Source of the DNA: Symsagittifera roscoffensis
Taxonomy: Eukaryota > Xenacoelomorpha > Acoela > Convolutidae
DNA: 64,000 nucleotides
Reading direction: 5' to 3'
Assembly (NCBI RefSeq): GCF_963678635.1
Contig: NC_087070.1
Location: 14,201,840 to 14,265,839 of the forward strand
The translations under genes and the position numbers were made by a program. Positions 18,824-30,454 of this stretch are shown here, piece by piece; position 1 is the first letter of the stretch; each line of letters begins with the position of its first letter. The notes beneath the pieces are model-generated. The model worked only from the letters and a program-made list of their open reading frames with translations. It was not told the origin of the DNA and searched no databases.

Positions 18824-21420
18824 ACATGAAATGCGGCAAAAATTTACCGAGGATAATTTCGACTTTCAATAAGAAAAATTATCAGAAAAATGAATTTTGC
18901 AATACACTCTCCGCTCTTCCTTGGTATCTCTTATATCAATGTACAGACGCACAAAACATGTTCTCGACGATGATTTATTTAATTTTTAGTGCTCTTCAGC
19001 AACATGCTCCTGTCGAAAAAAAATTTGTTCGTAATTTTAAACCAAAAAATGTATTGAAAAGGGAATGGTTCGATTCAGAATGTCAGCAATTGTTGAATAA
19101 GAAACTGAATTCACTCAAATCATATCGCAGTCAAAGCACAAGCGATAATTGGTCAAAGTACCAGTTTTTACGTAATCAAATGAGCCAATTGATTAGAAGT
19201 AAACAACTCGATCACTCAAAAAATTGTTTTTCACTTCTCAGCACTATCCAACAAAAATGGAAATATATTAACCAAGTTAGAGGTACATGTTCTGGCAACA
19301 ATCGAATTACAGTTCTACGAAATTCCTTCAGTGAAATGATAACCCAAGACAAAAAAAATTGCCAATCATTTAAATTATATTTTTTCGAACTTACGCGAAT
19401 TTTTTGGCGCTAAAAAGCCTCCGAGTTACAACAAATCTGCCTCTGAATCTGCACCTTTCCCTTTTCAACACATTACAGTGAAGCAATGCTTTGATATACT
19501 TCGAAAAATCAATGTTAGAAAACCTCTCGGACCTTGTACCGTACCTGCTTGCGCAATCATTGACGGTCAATCAGTTATAGTTCCACATTTAACTTTTGTC
19601 ATAAATACTTGCTTAGATGAGAACTTTTTCCCGATCGAACTGAAAAAAGCACACGTAACCCCTTTGTTTAAAAAAGATGACACAATGGATGCAAAAAATT
19701 ATCGGCCAATATCAATAACTTGTGCTTTTTCTAAAATTTTTGAAAAAATTTTACATGCCCAAATAACAGAATATCTTGACAAATTTCAAATAATGACACC
19801 ATTTCAATTCGGATTTCGCAAAAACATTTCAACACAAGATGCTCTTGTTTATGTGACAGAAAGTATTCGAAATCAAATAGGTTCAAAAAAAATCGTACAT
19901 GCAGCTTTATTAGATCTGTCCAAGGCTTTTGATTCTATTTCATGAAGTTTTAATTGAAAAAATGCTTTCTCTCGGTTTTTCAAAAGGAGCAAATGCTTTA
20001 AATGCTAGCTTCCTAAGCAAACGTATTCAAAGAGTAAACGTCAATGGAATCTTTTCAGACTGGATTGAAATCAAACGAGGTGTCCCACAAGGAACAGTAC
20101 TTGGTCCGTTGTTGTTCAATTTATATGTTAATGATATACAAGAGCGATTATATGAAGGTTGTACTTTAGTTCAATATGCTGACGACTGTATGGTGTTTTC
20201 TCTTCTATATTTTCTGAGAATGCTTTGAAACGATTGCAAAAATCACTTAATAATCTAACGGAATTTTTTGCAGAGAACCAATTGAATCTGAATGCATCTA
20301 AATCGGAATTTATAACGTTTTGTCAAAAAAATGAAAGCAAAAATATAGATACTGATACAATAGTAATTAATGGGCATTATGTAGCCAAAAAATCAGAATT
20401 TATCTTTTCATCCTCAAATCAAAACAATTCTCCAAAAAATGGCACAAGGAATTAAAACTATAGATACAATTGGACAACAACTGCCGACATTATCATTAGT
20501 TGCCTTGCTTCATTGTCTTCTTTTATCACAATTAGATTATTCAGCAAAATTTTTACAGCAAATTAATGCTACTTTGATGCTATCTCTAGAGAAACAGTTG
20601 AACTGGGCGTTAAAAAGAACAAATTTCAGATCGAAATTTAAAACTTCTTCCCTTCTTCGCATTAGCAAATCGTTCATTGGAATCGAGAAAAGAATTGAGT
20701 TAAAGTGTATAACATACTTATACCAATATCTTACAAACAAAAAGAAGGCTTTTCAAAATACATTGACACTACCGACTGCCAATTATAGGCTCAATAAAAG
20801 AACGAAACAAATTATTTTTGACAAACATTGTTCAACCGCTTCTCCACAAAAATCATTTTTTTTTTACTTCTAAAAAATGGAATTCACTGCCCATAATAAT
20901 GCGCAAATTAGAAAAATCGAGAACAGGATTCAAGAAAAAATTGAAAGAATTTTACGTGAGTGAATTGAGAAACAATCCAATATGTACAAATACAAATACG
21001 TGGCGTGATTTCCGTTTTTGCTAGTTCTATATGTTTTAATTTAGTTTAATTTTCCAGACATTTTTTGAAAGAGAATATGTTTGGACTATCTATAAAGTCG
21101 TTTGTAAAGTTTTGATACCAACTCGTTCTTAATTCTTAAAACTGATGTTTTTTTAGTATCCGTAACTTCATATATTTTAATCAACCAATTTCTGAACTGT
21201 AACCGAACTTGTTTTGTTTTTTTGTGTTTTGTTTTGTTTATTGCTTGTTTTCTGATGTTGTGTTTTTGTTTGATGTAACCAATGAATTTTAACCAACTTT
21301 ATTATTTACACTTTGCTATACTGATGCCTCGGCTTTTTACTGTATAGTGATTCAGGTGTTCTTTCTTCTTCGTCTCTAACTGATCAATTATATTCTAAGA
21401 TGAGATTAACGGGGGGGGGG
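18824..21420 (+). mobile_element. Decayed non-LTR retrotransposon (CR1/Jockey-like LINE), 5' part missing
   Basis: It begins at the exact end of copy A's LTR, so copy A probably inserted into this LINE, whose 5' half would lie left of the window. Reading frames shift several times (18830-19413, 19478-19945, 19929-20228, 20225-20455, 20439-20873, 20818-21024). After the coding remains come about 400 nt of T-rich 3' sequence and a run of 11 Gs (21411-21421). No endonuclease domain is visible. Confidence 0.8.
18830..21024 (+). pseudogene. LINE reverse-transcriptase ORF, multiply frameshifted
   Basis: The first fragment (to 19413) looks like the spacer between endonuclease and RT. The next carries KNYRPISITCAFSKIFEKIL and FQFGFRKNISTQDAL, the fingers and palm of a non-LTR RT, and ends in LLDLSKAFDS, the first catalytic Asp motif. 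The third has RGVPQGTVLGPLLFNLYVND and QYADD, the second catalytic motif. Later fragments match the thumb and C-terminal parts. At least four frameshifts separate them, so it is dead. The GVPQGTVLGPLLF signature is shared by CR1, L2 and Jockey-like clades; I cannot place it more exactly. Confidence 0.85.
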
Positions 21421-21625
21421 GTTCAATTTGCCAGTTTGTACGGTTTAGCGGCTCTTTTCCAGTTTTCCCTTTTAAATTCAATTTTGAAAAGCTTATTTAG
21501 CATTGTCATATTGAAGATTGTCATATAAAAGGTGAAAACTCTGAGAAATTTAGCATTGCCATATTAAAGATTGTCATACAAAAGGTGAAAACTCTCAGAA
21601 TTTTGTGACAAATGTTTACAAATTG
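21025..21625 (+). other. LINE tail and spacer before copy B
   Basis: No gene. T-rich sequence, the poly-G run at 21411-21421, and a two-unit 53-bp direct repeat immediately upstream of copy B's LTR. Confidence 0.6.
21495..21600 (+). repeat. 53-bp direct repeat, 2 copies
   Basis: Units 21495-21547 and 21548-21600 begin ATTTAGCATTG and end AACTCTSAGAA, with about five differences. The pair ends 25 bp before the LTR of copy B. Confidence 0.85.
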
Positions 21626-22569
21626 TGTGACATTCGACCAGAATTGACGAAGAGACAGTTTCGGAGGGTCAGTTGCTGACCCAGAGAATTGGCAGTTTTA
21701 GAGGATTAGCGAGGTTGTTTGAACGTTTAGACGAGCTGTGAAGGTCAGGATATTCTGGTATTTTAAGTTTTTAAAATTTCGAACGATGACGTCATACTTC
21801 CGAGAAACGACGAAACGGCCATTTTCGGAAGAAAACCAAAAATAAAACACAACCACGAGAGTTGCGACAACCACAACGAGAGTTACAACAACAACAACGA
21901 TAGTTGCGAGAGAGACTGCGACGGGAAATAGAAAAATACGACAGAGTATTTGCAGAGACCGCTCCGAGTTGTAACGATTGTGTCGCTACAATCGTTACAA
22001 AGCCATTCACACTAACGGTGAAGGGTGGTAGAACCGTGAACTCAGCCTTCCGGAGAGGATATAAGGGTGTTATTTCCCCGGATTCAGGAATCCGGAGGGG
22101 TCTTGAGACCTGAACTCAACCTATTTCAAACTAACTCTTAGCTTTCTGGTCATGCCCTGAGTTGAATTTAATTAATATTTAGATTCATTTTCTGATAATG
22201 AGAAGCTAGGAGTTGAGGGAAAGGGTTGATCCATCTTCGATGGAGTTGATGATTTTTATCTACTCAACAAAAACAATAGTAATATAATAAATAGTAGTAG
22301 CCCTGTTCCTAGGAGTGACCTCGTAGTCTGGGGACACTGAGACGCAGCCATGAGCTCACCATTTTGCATGTAAGTATGTTATTTTGAGCGCTCTGGTCGA
22401 AGCCGGAGAACAGTAACGTTTTTGTCGAACCGATGTTGAAAAGACCACCAAAAGAACTGGCTTTGGTAGAGAGGGTGATAAACATGTAGAGCTTTGTTTA
22501 GACGCCGGCCAGTCGTTTTATAGCTTAGCTTTATTTTCCGTCAATTTGTACTTCCGGGCGAATGTTACA
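21626..22569 (+). repeat. 5' LTR of copy B (944 bp)
   Basis: TGTGACATTC...GAATGTTACA, matched over its full length by 40776-41694. The homology stops exactly after TTACA on both sides, which fixes the ends. Contents: (CAACGAGAGTTGCGACAAC)-like short tandem repeats at 21850-21910, a perfect 13-bp hairpin (21969-22000), one CCGGAGGGGTC motif (22091) like the leader minisatellite, and AATAAA at 22286-22291. Confidence 0.85.
21969..22000 (+). promoter_or_regulatory. Perfect 13-bp hairpin in copy B LTR
   Basis: TTGTAACGATTGT, loop GTCGCT, then ACAATCGTTACAA. The same structure is intact in the 3' LTR at 41122-41153. Role unknown; a transcript-end or RNA-structure function is possible. Confidence 0.8.
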
Positions 22570-22581
22570 TAGATGTTTTTA

Positions 22582-22590
22582 TGGCGCTCC
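22582..22590 (+). promoter_or_regulatory. Post-LTR conserved box, candidate primer-binding site
   Basis: TGGCGCTCC starts 12 nt after the LTR end and is preceded by ACATAGATGTTTTTA. The shared LTR of copies C and D is followed by ACATAGTGTTTTA and the same TGGCGCTCC (52160-52168, minus strand). TGG at this place is typical of a tRNA primer-binding site, but I could not match it to a particular tRNA. Confidence 0.4.
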
Positions 22591-23296
22591 TGGGTGTTAT
22601 TCTTTTTTAACATCATGACCGGCAGAACCGTTAACGAGCACTCCGCGCCGAGCGGATGCTCATAAAAACGCCCTTAATAGGCCCTAACCGCCGGGGTGGA
22701 GAAGTAGTTCGGAACGCGGAAGCCTTCCGGATTACCGTGAATAGCTTTTTAATCTAGTTAAGACCGAAAATTCACGAACCAGGAATGGTGGGGGGATTCG
22801 CGGTCCCGTCATTTCCTGAGTGGTCCGTGAGCAAAACCACTGAAAGATATACAAGAAAGCAAACAAAAGTAGTATAGTACCTAAGAAAAACAAAAAAAAA
22901 CATAAAAAATAACCGAAATAAAAACAAAAACAGTAAAAAATTATAAAATCAGTAGAAATCATCCCCCCAGACGAAATGTGATCCGACCCCCGTTTGTTGT
23001 TGTTAGATATATTGTTGTTACAGGCATTTATATCAGTCAGGATCGTTACGAGAAATTTTTTGGCCCTTTTATGAGGCTTGTACTGTAGGGTTATTTGAGT
23101 ATTTAAGCACGTCAATGCTAACTTGCGCTCAATCCGGAAGGTTCTCGGGATTAGTGAAGAAGACTGATCCGGCAAGCAGTTCAAGGAGCGACAAGAAGGG
23201 GCTCAACGACAACAAAAATTGACTGATGGGTATCGTTAACAAGTTTCGTATCCCTTTTGGTACAAAAAAATAAGATAGTAATCTGTGGGGGGCTCG

Positions 23297-23311
23297 ACAG
23301 TGCTGCACTGT
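23297..23311 (+). promoter_or_regulatory. Leader hairpin 1, copy B
   Basis: ACAGTG-CTG-CACTGT. Copy D has ACAGTG-ACTG-CACTGT at the same leader position (50558-50573, minus strand). Confidence 0.5.
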
Positions 23312-24540
23312 AGTGACCCTTCACCGAACTGCGAATTTCCGAGTTAAGCACCTTAATTCGGATATTGAACAAACCCGGAGGGATATATTATTACTAGTAT
23401 TATTACTTATAGAGCCCATATTAATACTCCTATATCGTTTTTCAGTGAAAAACACAATAAGCGGACCGGTTTTTAGGGTCAAAATAGCGATATTTTAATC
23501 CCCCCACAAATCGCGATTTTTGAGATATCTATATTTTTGAAACGGAAAAAAGCGCTAAAATAGTGAGTTACATCGTAATTGTACAGGTATAATAGGCAGA
23601 ACTGGTTGAGTTTAGTTCAGAAGTGGTTGGAACTATTTGGGTACCAAAAACCAAAATTTAGTGATTTTTGAAAAAACTAAAAACAATAAAAAAAGAAAAC
23701 TTTTTGAAATTTTTAAGTTAGGACAGTAAAAGTTGTTGTTTGGACAACGTCCACTAGTGAATCGACAGGTTTGAAAACCCGTTTGCCGATAACCTTCCGG
23801 TTTACAGAGAAATCGAACTTAACGTGTTTGGTTTAGTGGATTCATCAATCCGGAGGGGTCCAAATAGCATAGTTTTTGGCAAGTTTTTTCAACAAGAGCG
23901 TTTTAGATCAAGTTTTTTGCATCAAACTAGAAGAGTATAGGCCTTGAGCTCGGATCAATAATTTTTAGGTCGAATAGAACAGAATTGCGAAAAAAGTTAG
24001 GCGGAACCTATAGGAGAGAAAATTTTTGATTTTAGAAAAAAGACGTATTGGTTAATAACTTTGGAACTACTGGACAGATCCAGTTGATCTTGGTACCATT
24101 AGATCAGAAATTAGGTGAGTTTACTCATAGAAACAACAATTATTCAAAAAAATAAGCTTAAAAATTGTTTAGGATTGTTTTTAGAAAATTCACCAATTCG
24201 GAAAGGTAGACCCTAACGTTTTCATAAAAAAAATTTTGGAAAGCACTTACACCCCTACCAAAGGGTAGTAACGGTCAAATAAGGCAATTTTATGCTGTTC
24301 CAGAAGAAAAGGGAGGGCTAAGGGGACCAGAAAACCATAGTCAAGTCGAAACTAGCCTAGTGACAGGACCCTTCACCGTTTGGGTGAATTGTCATATAAG
24401 AGGCTTAACTTCAATCGGGAAGGATCTAAGGATAGACGACACACCCTACCTAGTTAGTTCAGACAGCATAATAACATCGGAGAACGTATCCGGAAGGGTT
24501 TCGGGTGAAAATTGAAAAAGGCCCCGAGAGGCTATTTTTA

Positions 24541-25347
24541 CAAACCCGGAGGGGTCCCAATCCGGAGGGGTCGCAATTTTGCCAATCCGGAGGGGTCCTA
24601 TTTTTGCCAATCCGGAGGGGTTGCAATTTTGCCATTCCGAAGGGGTCCTAATTTTGCAAATCCGGAGTGGTCCCAATTTTGCCAATTCAGAGGGATCCTG
24701 TTTTTGCCAATCCGGAGGGGTCTAATTTTGCCAACCCGGAGGGGTCCTGTTTTTACCAATCCGCAGTGGTCCAATTTTGCCAAACCGGAGGGGTCCTATT
24801 TTTGCCAATCCGGAGTTGTCCCATTTTGCCAATCCGGAGGGGTCCTGTTTTTGCCAATCCGGAGGACTCCTATTTTTGCCAAACCGGAGGGGTCCTATTT
24901 TTGCCAATCAGGAGTTGTCCCATTTTGCCAATCCGGAGGACTCCTATTTTTGCCAATCCGGAGGGGTCCTAATTTTGCAAATCCAGAGGGGTCCCAATTT
25001 TGCCAATTCGGAGGGGTCCTGTTTTTGCCAATCCGGAGGGGTCTAATTTTGCCAATCCGGAGGGGTCCTGTTTTTACCAATCCGGAGTGGTCCAATTTTG
25101 CCAAACCGGAGGGGTCCTATTTTTGCCAATCCGGAGGGGTCCTATTTTTGCCACTCCGGAGTTGTCCCATTTTGCCAATCCGGAGGACTCCTATTTTTGC
25201 CAATCCGGAGGGGTCTTGTTTTGCCAATCCGGAGGGTACTATTTTTGCCAATCCGGAGGGGTCTTGTTTTGCCAATCCGGAGGGGTCCTGATTTTGCCAA
25301 TCTGAAGAGGTCCTGTTTTTGCCAATCCGGAGGGGTACAATTTTGTT
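24541..25347 (+). repeat. 25-bp minisatellite, about 32 units
   Basis: The unit is roughly CCAATCCGGAGGGGTCCTAT with TTTTG. Units vary by a few bases and by 1-2 nt in length. Higher-order blocks are visible: the stretch from about 24660 to 24960 is repeated from about 24970 to 25200. Copy D has about ten decayed units in the opposite orientation. Translated frames across it are artefacts of the repeat. Confidence 0.95.
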
Positions 25348-25414
25348 AGGTTTTAAGTAGACAAAAGAAAAGAAAATAGTGAAAGGTATAAGGTTATTAG
25401 GAGACAGGCTGGGA

Positions 25415-25432
25415 ACCAGTGACTGCACTGGT
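25415..25432 (+). promoter_or_regulatory. Leader hairpin 2, copy B
   Basis: ACCAGTG-ACTG-CACTGGT, a perfect 7-bp stem with loop ACTG, just after the minisatellite. It is conserved in copy D (48961-48978, minus strand) with one G-U-tolerated change. Confidence 0.55.
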
Positions 25433-26162
25433 AACTTGCCTTTAATAAAAAACAAAACCAAAACAAAACAGGTCTAAGCTCGGACATTCGCGACGCTAAG
25501 CCTAAATTGAACAGGAGTGTGTAACTCATTGGTATGGATTGAAATCCAAAACGTTTTTGAGAAAAGTGATTGCCCTGAGGATTTTAGTAGGTCTAGCTCG
25601 GGCAGTCCGAACGCAGAGAGGTAACACAGGACTCGGTGGGTGCAATAGACGCCCACTTGAGAAGATTACTGCCTTCAAGTTTTGTCTGTTTGGTGCAGCA
25701 CCAAGCAGGGAAAGCTCTTTCTTTAGAAACAAGTTCGACTATTGTATTGCGACTGACTAAAAGTACAAAACACATACCTTTTATATTTTTTTTTGTTATT
25801 TTTGGTTTAAAATCAATAATATTTGTGCTTGATTGGATGGTGAGAACACTATCTTTTAAATAGACTAAAGTTATGCTAGCTTCACATTTTATAACTAATA
25901 ATCGATTATTGTGAATAAATTGTTTTACTTTGTACTGTGATAACATACAAGGATTCGTGGTCACTGTTTATTAGAAACTTTTGGAATTTATTGTATTGCG
26001 TTGTTAGTATCAGTGGTCAGATTAAAAGGACACTAGCAATCAAATTGAGTGTATAGGCAGTAAGAAATGATTAATCAAAAATGAGTCTAGACAAGTCAAG
26101 AATATCTCAACTAAGTGATAGCTCCAGGAAACTTTATTATACCGGAGAAACAGAGAAAAACA

Positions 26163-29100
26163 ATGAACGACCCTTTTGTGGAAAGGATCACACGAACCCG
26201 GACCGACAAAGAGGAGACGGTTTCAGGCAGAATGGTTGAGACCAGGAGTCAAAAGTCCTCAGAAGAACGAAAAGCAATGCTAGAAATGGAATCCATCCGG
26301 ACCAGGTCATGGATGAGAACCGGGGAATACATGGACCGGAGGGGAGAGGAAACAGAAGGCAAGGCGAGTGAATCTACTCCGGTAGAACAAGGCCAGGATT
26401 TTGCCACTTCCACCGGGACACTGGACCGAGAGGAGATGTCGGAACTGTCCGACATCTCTACTGAAATTGTGGCAACTAGAAGATCTCCCATAGACAACAC
26501 AATGATGGCAGGCGTGGCGCAGAAACACGCAACGTCCTCATCGTTCTCAGAAAGAGTGAAAAACACTTTCGGAAACATCTTTCCATTTACCATGGGAGCG
26601 GGTGCAGGTGATGAAGGAGAATCCCAGGAAGAAGAAGAGGACGTCGACGAGCAAGTTGAATTTGGATCTCGAGTCAGCCTCAATAGTTCGACTCAGGAGA
26701 ATGAAGCAAACACAGACGGAGGGACTGGCATCATGGACCAATTTGGTGTAGTGAGGACAATAAGCAAAACCACAAACACATCAGTACCGGTCAGGAGACT
26801 TTGTGAGTATGACGAATTCGGAAATGCGAACTGGGGAGAATAGAAACACAGGGCTGAACAACGCACCGGCGGGTCCAGAGGTGGATAATGAAAAGACGTC
26901 GAGGCAGAGAATTAAGGCCCGAATCTCGACCAGCACCAAGCTACCTGGGATCGACAGGGTGACACCGCCACTTGTGACGCCACTAGTGGATAACGGAGTA
27001 TCAATTGAAGAAGCCTTGACCAACATGGTGGGCAGCATAGGAGAACAGAATGAACAGATGTCCATAAGAATGAGTGAACTAGAAAGGGCAGTCCACGTCG
27101 AGAGAGAAAGTCTGCGGGAAGAAATAAACCGCAAAAGACAAGAAGTTAGTAGAAGCGAAAAACGCTTGAAGGAAAGAACGGATGAACAATTGGCAAAGAA
27201 CTTGTCGCGAATGACAAGGGAAGCGGAACAAAGAGAGTTACGGTTAAGAGACGACATGGAGAGGTTAAGAATTCAACAAGAACAGACTCTTGGAACTCTT
27301 GATACGAAGATAGATGCGATGATGGTGAGGCGAACTCAGGCTATCATGGATAGGTTGGACGGGCTACTAGGCAGCAAGAGTGGACCAAAAGATGGGGAAT
27401 CGAACTCAGGAGGACCCAGCAGGGAGCCGAGGGTAAACTTCGATGACCAACACAATAGGAGAAGGACATATTGATCCACTAGAGGTAGGGGCAGTTCATC
27501 AGGTTATGCCACAGGGGATAATAGAAGATGGCGCCCAAACATCAGAGGAAGTTCAACTGGCAACAGACAGACCTCAAACGGACGACCGACTGGGAGAGGT
27601 GATTCCAGGAACAGGAGTCATGCGAGCCCAGGGATGAGTCATGCGAGCCAAGGAAGAAACAATCCGAGCGATTCGGACGGAAGGGAAATTCCAAGTACAG
27701 AACCCTTATCAGGGGGCAATGATACTTAGGCGGGGCATTCAAGAGAGGGTACAATGGCCACAGCCTTTGAACCTCTGAACAGGTCTTTGGAGACATTCCT
27801 CACGAGGTTATCTAGAACCAATGAATGTAGCGAAAAGTCCAGAAGGGTTTTTAAGAAACCAAGATACTACAAAGACGAATCTGATGGCTGTATTGATACC
27901 TGGATAGAAGTGATGAAACTGCATTTCGAGGAAGAGGACTTGTCATAAAGGCAAGAATGCAGTGCGCTTACCAGTAACTTGGAAGGGACAGCCCTGAACT
28001 GCGTGATGGCTAAAAAGCAGTACCAACGGGACACTGCTGAGAAAATCTTTGAAATCTTGTTAAATCGTTTTGGATCTGGGGTGCAGGGACACCAAAAAAT
28101 GATGCGCCTCGAGAAACGGAATCAACGGGAAGATGAGACGATAGACAAGTTTCTAGACGATTTGGAGATGCTGAGAAGGCGTAGCCAACCAGATGAGTCA
28201 AACAGAAGGATGAACCTGGCACGAGCCTTAAAATTCATCGATGGTGTGAAGAATGATGAACTTCGAACATTGTTAGCAACACATTACACCCCACTCTTAA
28301 CCAATGCGCCAACACCAGAGGAGTTGAGAATCAAGTCAAAAGAATATCTTTTGCTGAAGCCTCCATCGAGATCTGGATATTACAAGAACAATTATGGCAA
28401 TCTTAACAACGGAGCAGCAAACCAAGGGAACAACTGGTACAAACCAAGGGACGATATGGACAAGAGGCGCTCTTATGCAAATTGTAGTTCGACGGACCAT
28501 CATGTGCCTGCATGCCAAACTTATAAACAAGGCATGAAAGCAATAGGCTTTAGACTCGAGGACGAGGATGCGTCAGAATTGGACCATGAGGATTTCATGA
28601 GAGGAGTAATTGCAAAATTCGGCCCGAGGTGCTTCTTTTGTAACTTGGAAGATTATTTTAAATCAGATTGTCCGCAATTGTGGGATACTGTAGCAGACAT
28701 CAAGCATCCAAGGCATGAGGAAGCTTTATCGGGTGTGAAAGCCAGCAAGGCTATTCTATTGAGTGAAGCGGAGGCGCGCAGAAAAGAAAAACCACAAGAG
28801 CTGGCAACGAAGAAGATGCAGGCGGTAACGGAAGAGACATGTGAACCGGAACCGGTGACTGCGGCGGATGACTTCAAGATTGATTATAGGGCAGCCGCGA
28901 GGGTTGCTCTAAATAGAGTCCAGCAGGAATTGGTAACGAAGGAGATCGAACAAAAGGTGAAGCTTGAATTGGAGAAGGAGAAATTACAGGAAAAATTTAA
29001 CGTCTTCGAGGCATCAGAGGTCAAAGAAACGAAAGTATCAAGCAGTCCGAGCATGAAACTAAATGTGGTCTCCGGGCAGAGGTTCGGTATGGTGCCACAA

Positions 29101-29460
29101 GGAAGCAAAATACAATCAATAATCTCAGTAGCCGGGAACCAGGTAATCAGAAATCTGAGTGAACCATCAGAGTTCATTATGATGCATTTGGACACATATG
29201 CAGATTATCTGAGGCAGGTGGAGCCACGCACTGAGTCACGAGCTGTGCGAGCACTACTAACAACGGGTGGCCCTCGAATAAAGAAGCTTCACGGGCGTTA
29301 CGTGGAAGTCTATAGGCCGTATCAAGTGATGCTGAACGTGGATGGAATCAGTATCTACACTAGGACATATGTGACAACAGACAGTGACCAAATAGGGCAG
29401 ATCTACTTGGGTGAAGAAGAACTAAAAGTCCGTAGGATATGCCATGACGCCATGATGTAG
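26163..29460 (+). pseudogene. gag of copy B, decayed
   Basis: The likely start is ATG 26163 (MNDPFVER) or the conserved MVETRSQK at 26232. The first frame runs to 26843. A shift near 26803-26840 moves to the frame 26803-29460, which is interrupted by TGA 27472, TAG 27727, TAA 27946 and TAG 29458. Content: acidic N-terminus, coiled coil (about 27000-27300), an RG/RS-rich stretch (27475-27700) that in the intact protein would bind nucleic acid, capsid region (27840-28290) and two damaged zinc knuckles (about 28470 and 28630). The damage is mostly nonsense mutations, so the frame is otherwise well preserved. Confidence 0.85.
26433..26458 (+). promoter_or_regulatory. 11-bp perfect hairpin in 5' gag of copy B
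   Basis: GAGATGTCGGA, loop ACTG, TCCGACATCTC. It is still recognisable in copy D gag near 47930, where an 8-bp core with one mismatch remains. A gag-proximal hairpin might be part of a packaging signal. Confidence 0.6.
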
Positions 29461-30429
29461 CAAGATTGACGTCAAGATTGATTAAAGGGCAGGCGCGAGG
29501 GTTGCTCTAAATAGAGTCCAGCAGGAATTGGTAACGAAGGAGATCGAACAAAAGGTGAAGCTTGAATTGGAGAAGGAGAAATTACAGGAAAAATTGAACG
29601 TCTTCGAGCACTACTAACAATGGGTGGCCCTCGAATAAAGAAGCTTCACGGGCGTTACGTGGAAGTCTATGGGCCGTAACAAGTGATGCTGAACGTGGAT
29701 GGAATCAGTATCTACACTAGGACATATGTGACAACAGAGAGTGACCAAATAGGGCAGATCTACTTGGGTGAAGAAGAACTAAAAGTGCGTAGGATAGGCC
29801 ATGACGCCATGATGTAGCAAGATTGACTTCAAGATTGATTATAGGGCAGCCGCGAGGGTTGCTCTAAATAGAGTCCAGCAGGAATTGGTAACGAAGGAGA
29901 TCGAACAAAAGGTGAAGCTCGAATTGGAGAAGCAGAAATTACAGGAAAAATTTAACGTCTTTGAGGCATCAGAGGTCGAAGAAACGAAAGTATTAAGCAG
30001 TCTGAGCATGAAACTAAATGTGGTCTCCGAGCAGAAGTTCGGTATGGTGCCACAAGGAAGCAAAATACAATCAATAATCTCAGTAGCGGGACACCAGGTA
30101 ATCAGAAATCTGAGTGAACCATCAGAGTTCATTATGATGCATTTGGACACATATGCAGATTATCTGAGGCAGACGCAGCCACGCACTGAGTCACGAGCTG
30201 TGCGAGCACTACTAACAACGGGAACGGGTGGCCCTCGAATAAAGAAGCTTCACGGGCGTTACGTGGAAGTCTATGGGCCGTATCAAGTGATGCTGAACGT
30301 GGATGGAATCAGTATCTACACTAGGACATATGTGACAACAGACGGTGACCAAATAGGGCAGATCTACTTGGGTGAAGAAGAACTAAAAGTCCGTAGGATA
30401 GGCCATGACGCCATGATGTAGCAAGATGC
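28871..30429 (+). repeat. Tandem triplication inside copy B gag-pol
   Basis: Three head-to-tail copies: 28871-29468 (598 bp), 29469-29825 (357 bp, with an internal deletion after CGTCTTCGAG) and 29826-30429 (604 bp, including a 6-bp insertion). All three end with the same GATGTAGCAAGAT, including its TAG, so the nonsense mutation is older than the triplication. The segment lies between gag and protease. Confidence 0.9.
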
Positions 30430-30454
30430 GGTTCACATTGGATACGAAGCAGAT

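Larger units (their letters stand above)
22570..26162 (+). other. Leader (5' UTR) of copy B
   Basis: No gene in 3.6 kb. In order: a post-LTR box (TGGCGCTCC, 22582-22590), A-rich and C-rich tracts near 22860-22990, hairpin 23297-23311, dispersed CCGGAGGGGTC motifs, the 25-bp minisatellite (24541-25347), hairpin 25415-25432 and an AT-rich stretch before gag. Most of it aligns with copy D's leader in reverse complement (48215-52178), which shows that it is part of the element and not an insertion. Confidence 0.75.

Noticed and set aside
21904-22113. 69-codon frame present in both LTRs of copy B (also 41057-41266)
   Set aside because: The two are identical by descent as LTRs, cover the hairpin and tandem repeats, and have no start context or domain.
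22582-22600. Assigning the TGGCGCTCC box to a specific tRNA primer
   Set aside because: Only nine bases are shared between families and the complement does not match any tRNA 3' end I could recall; kept as a candidate only.
24541-25347. Possible CRISPR array
   Set aside because: Units are contiguous 25-mers without unique spacers, and the context is a eukaryotic retrotransposon leader.
24446-25461. Long overlapping frames on both strands (up to 259 codons) rich in NPEGS/FCQSGG repeats
   Set aside because: They are translations of the 25-bp minisatellite; every frame stays open because of the unit sequence.
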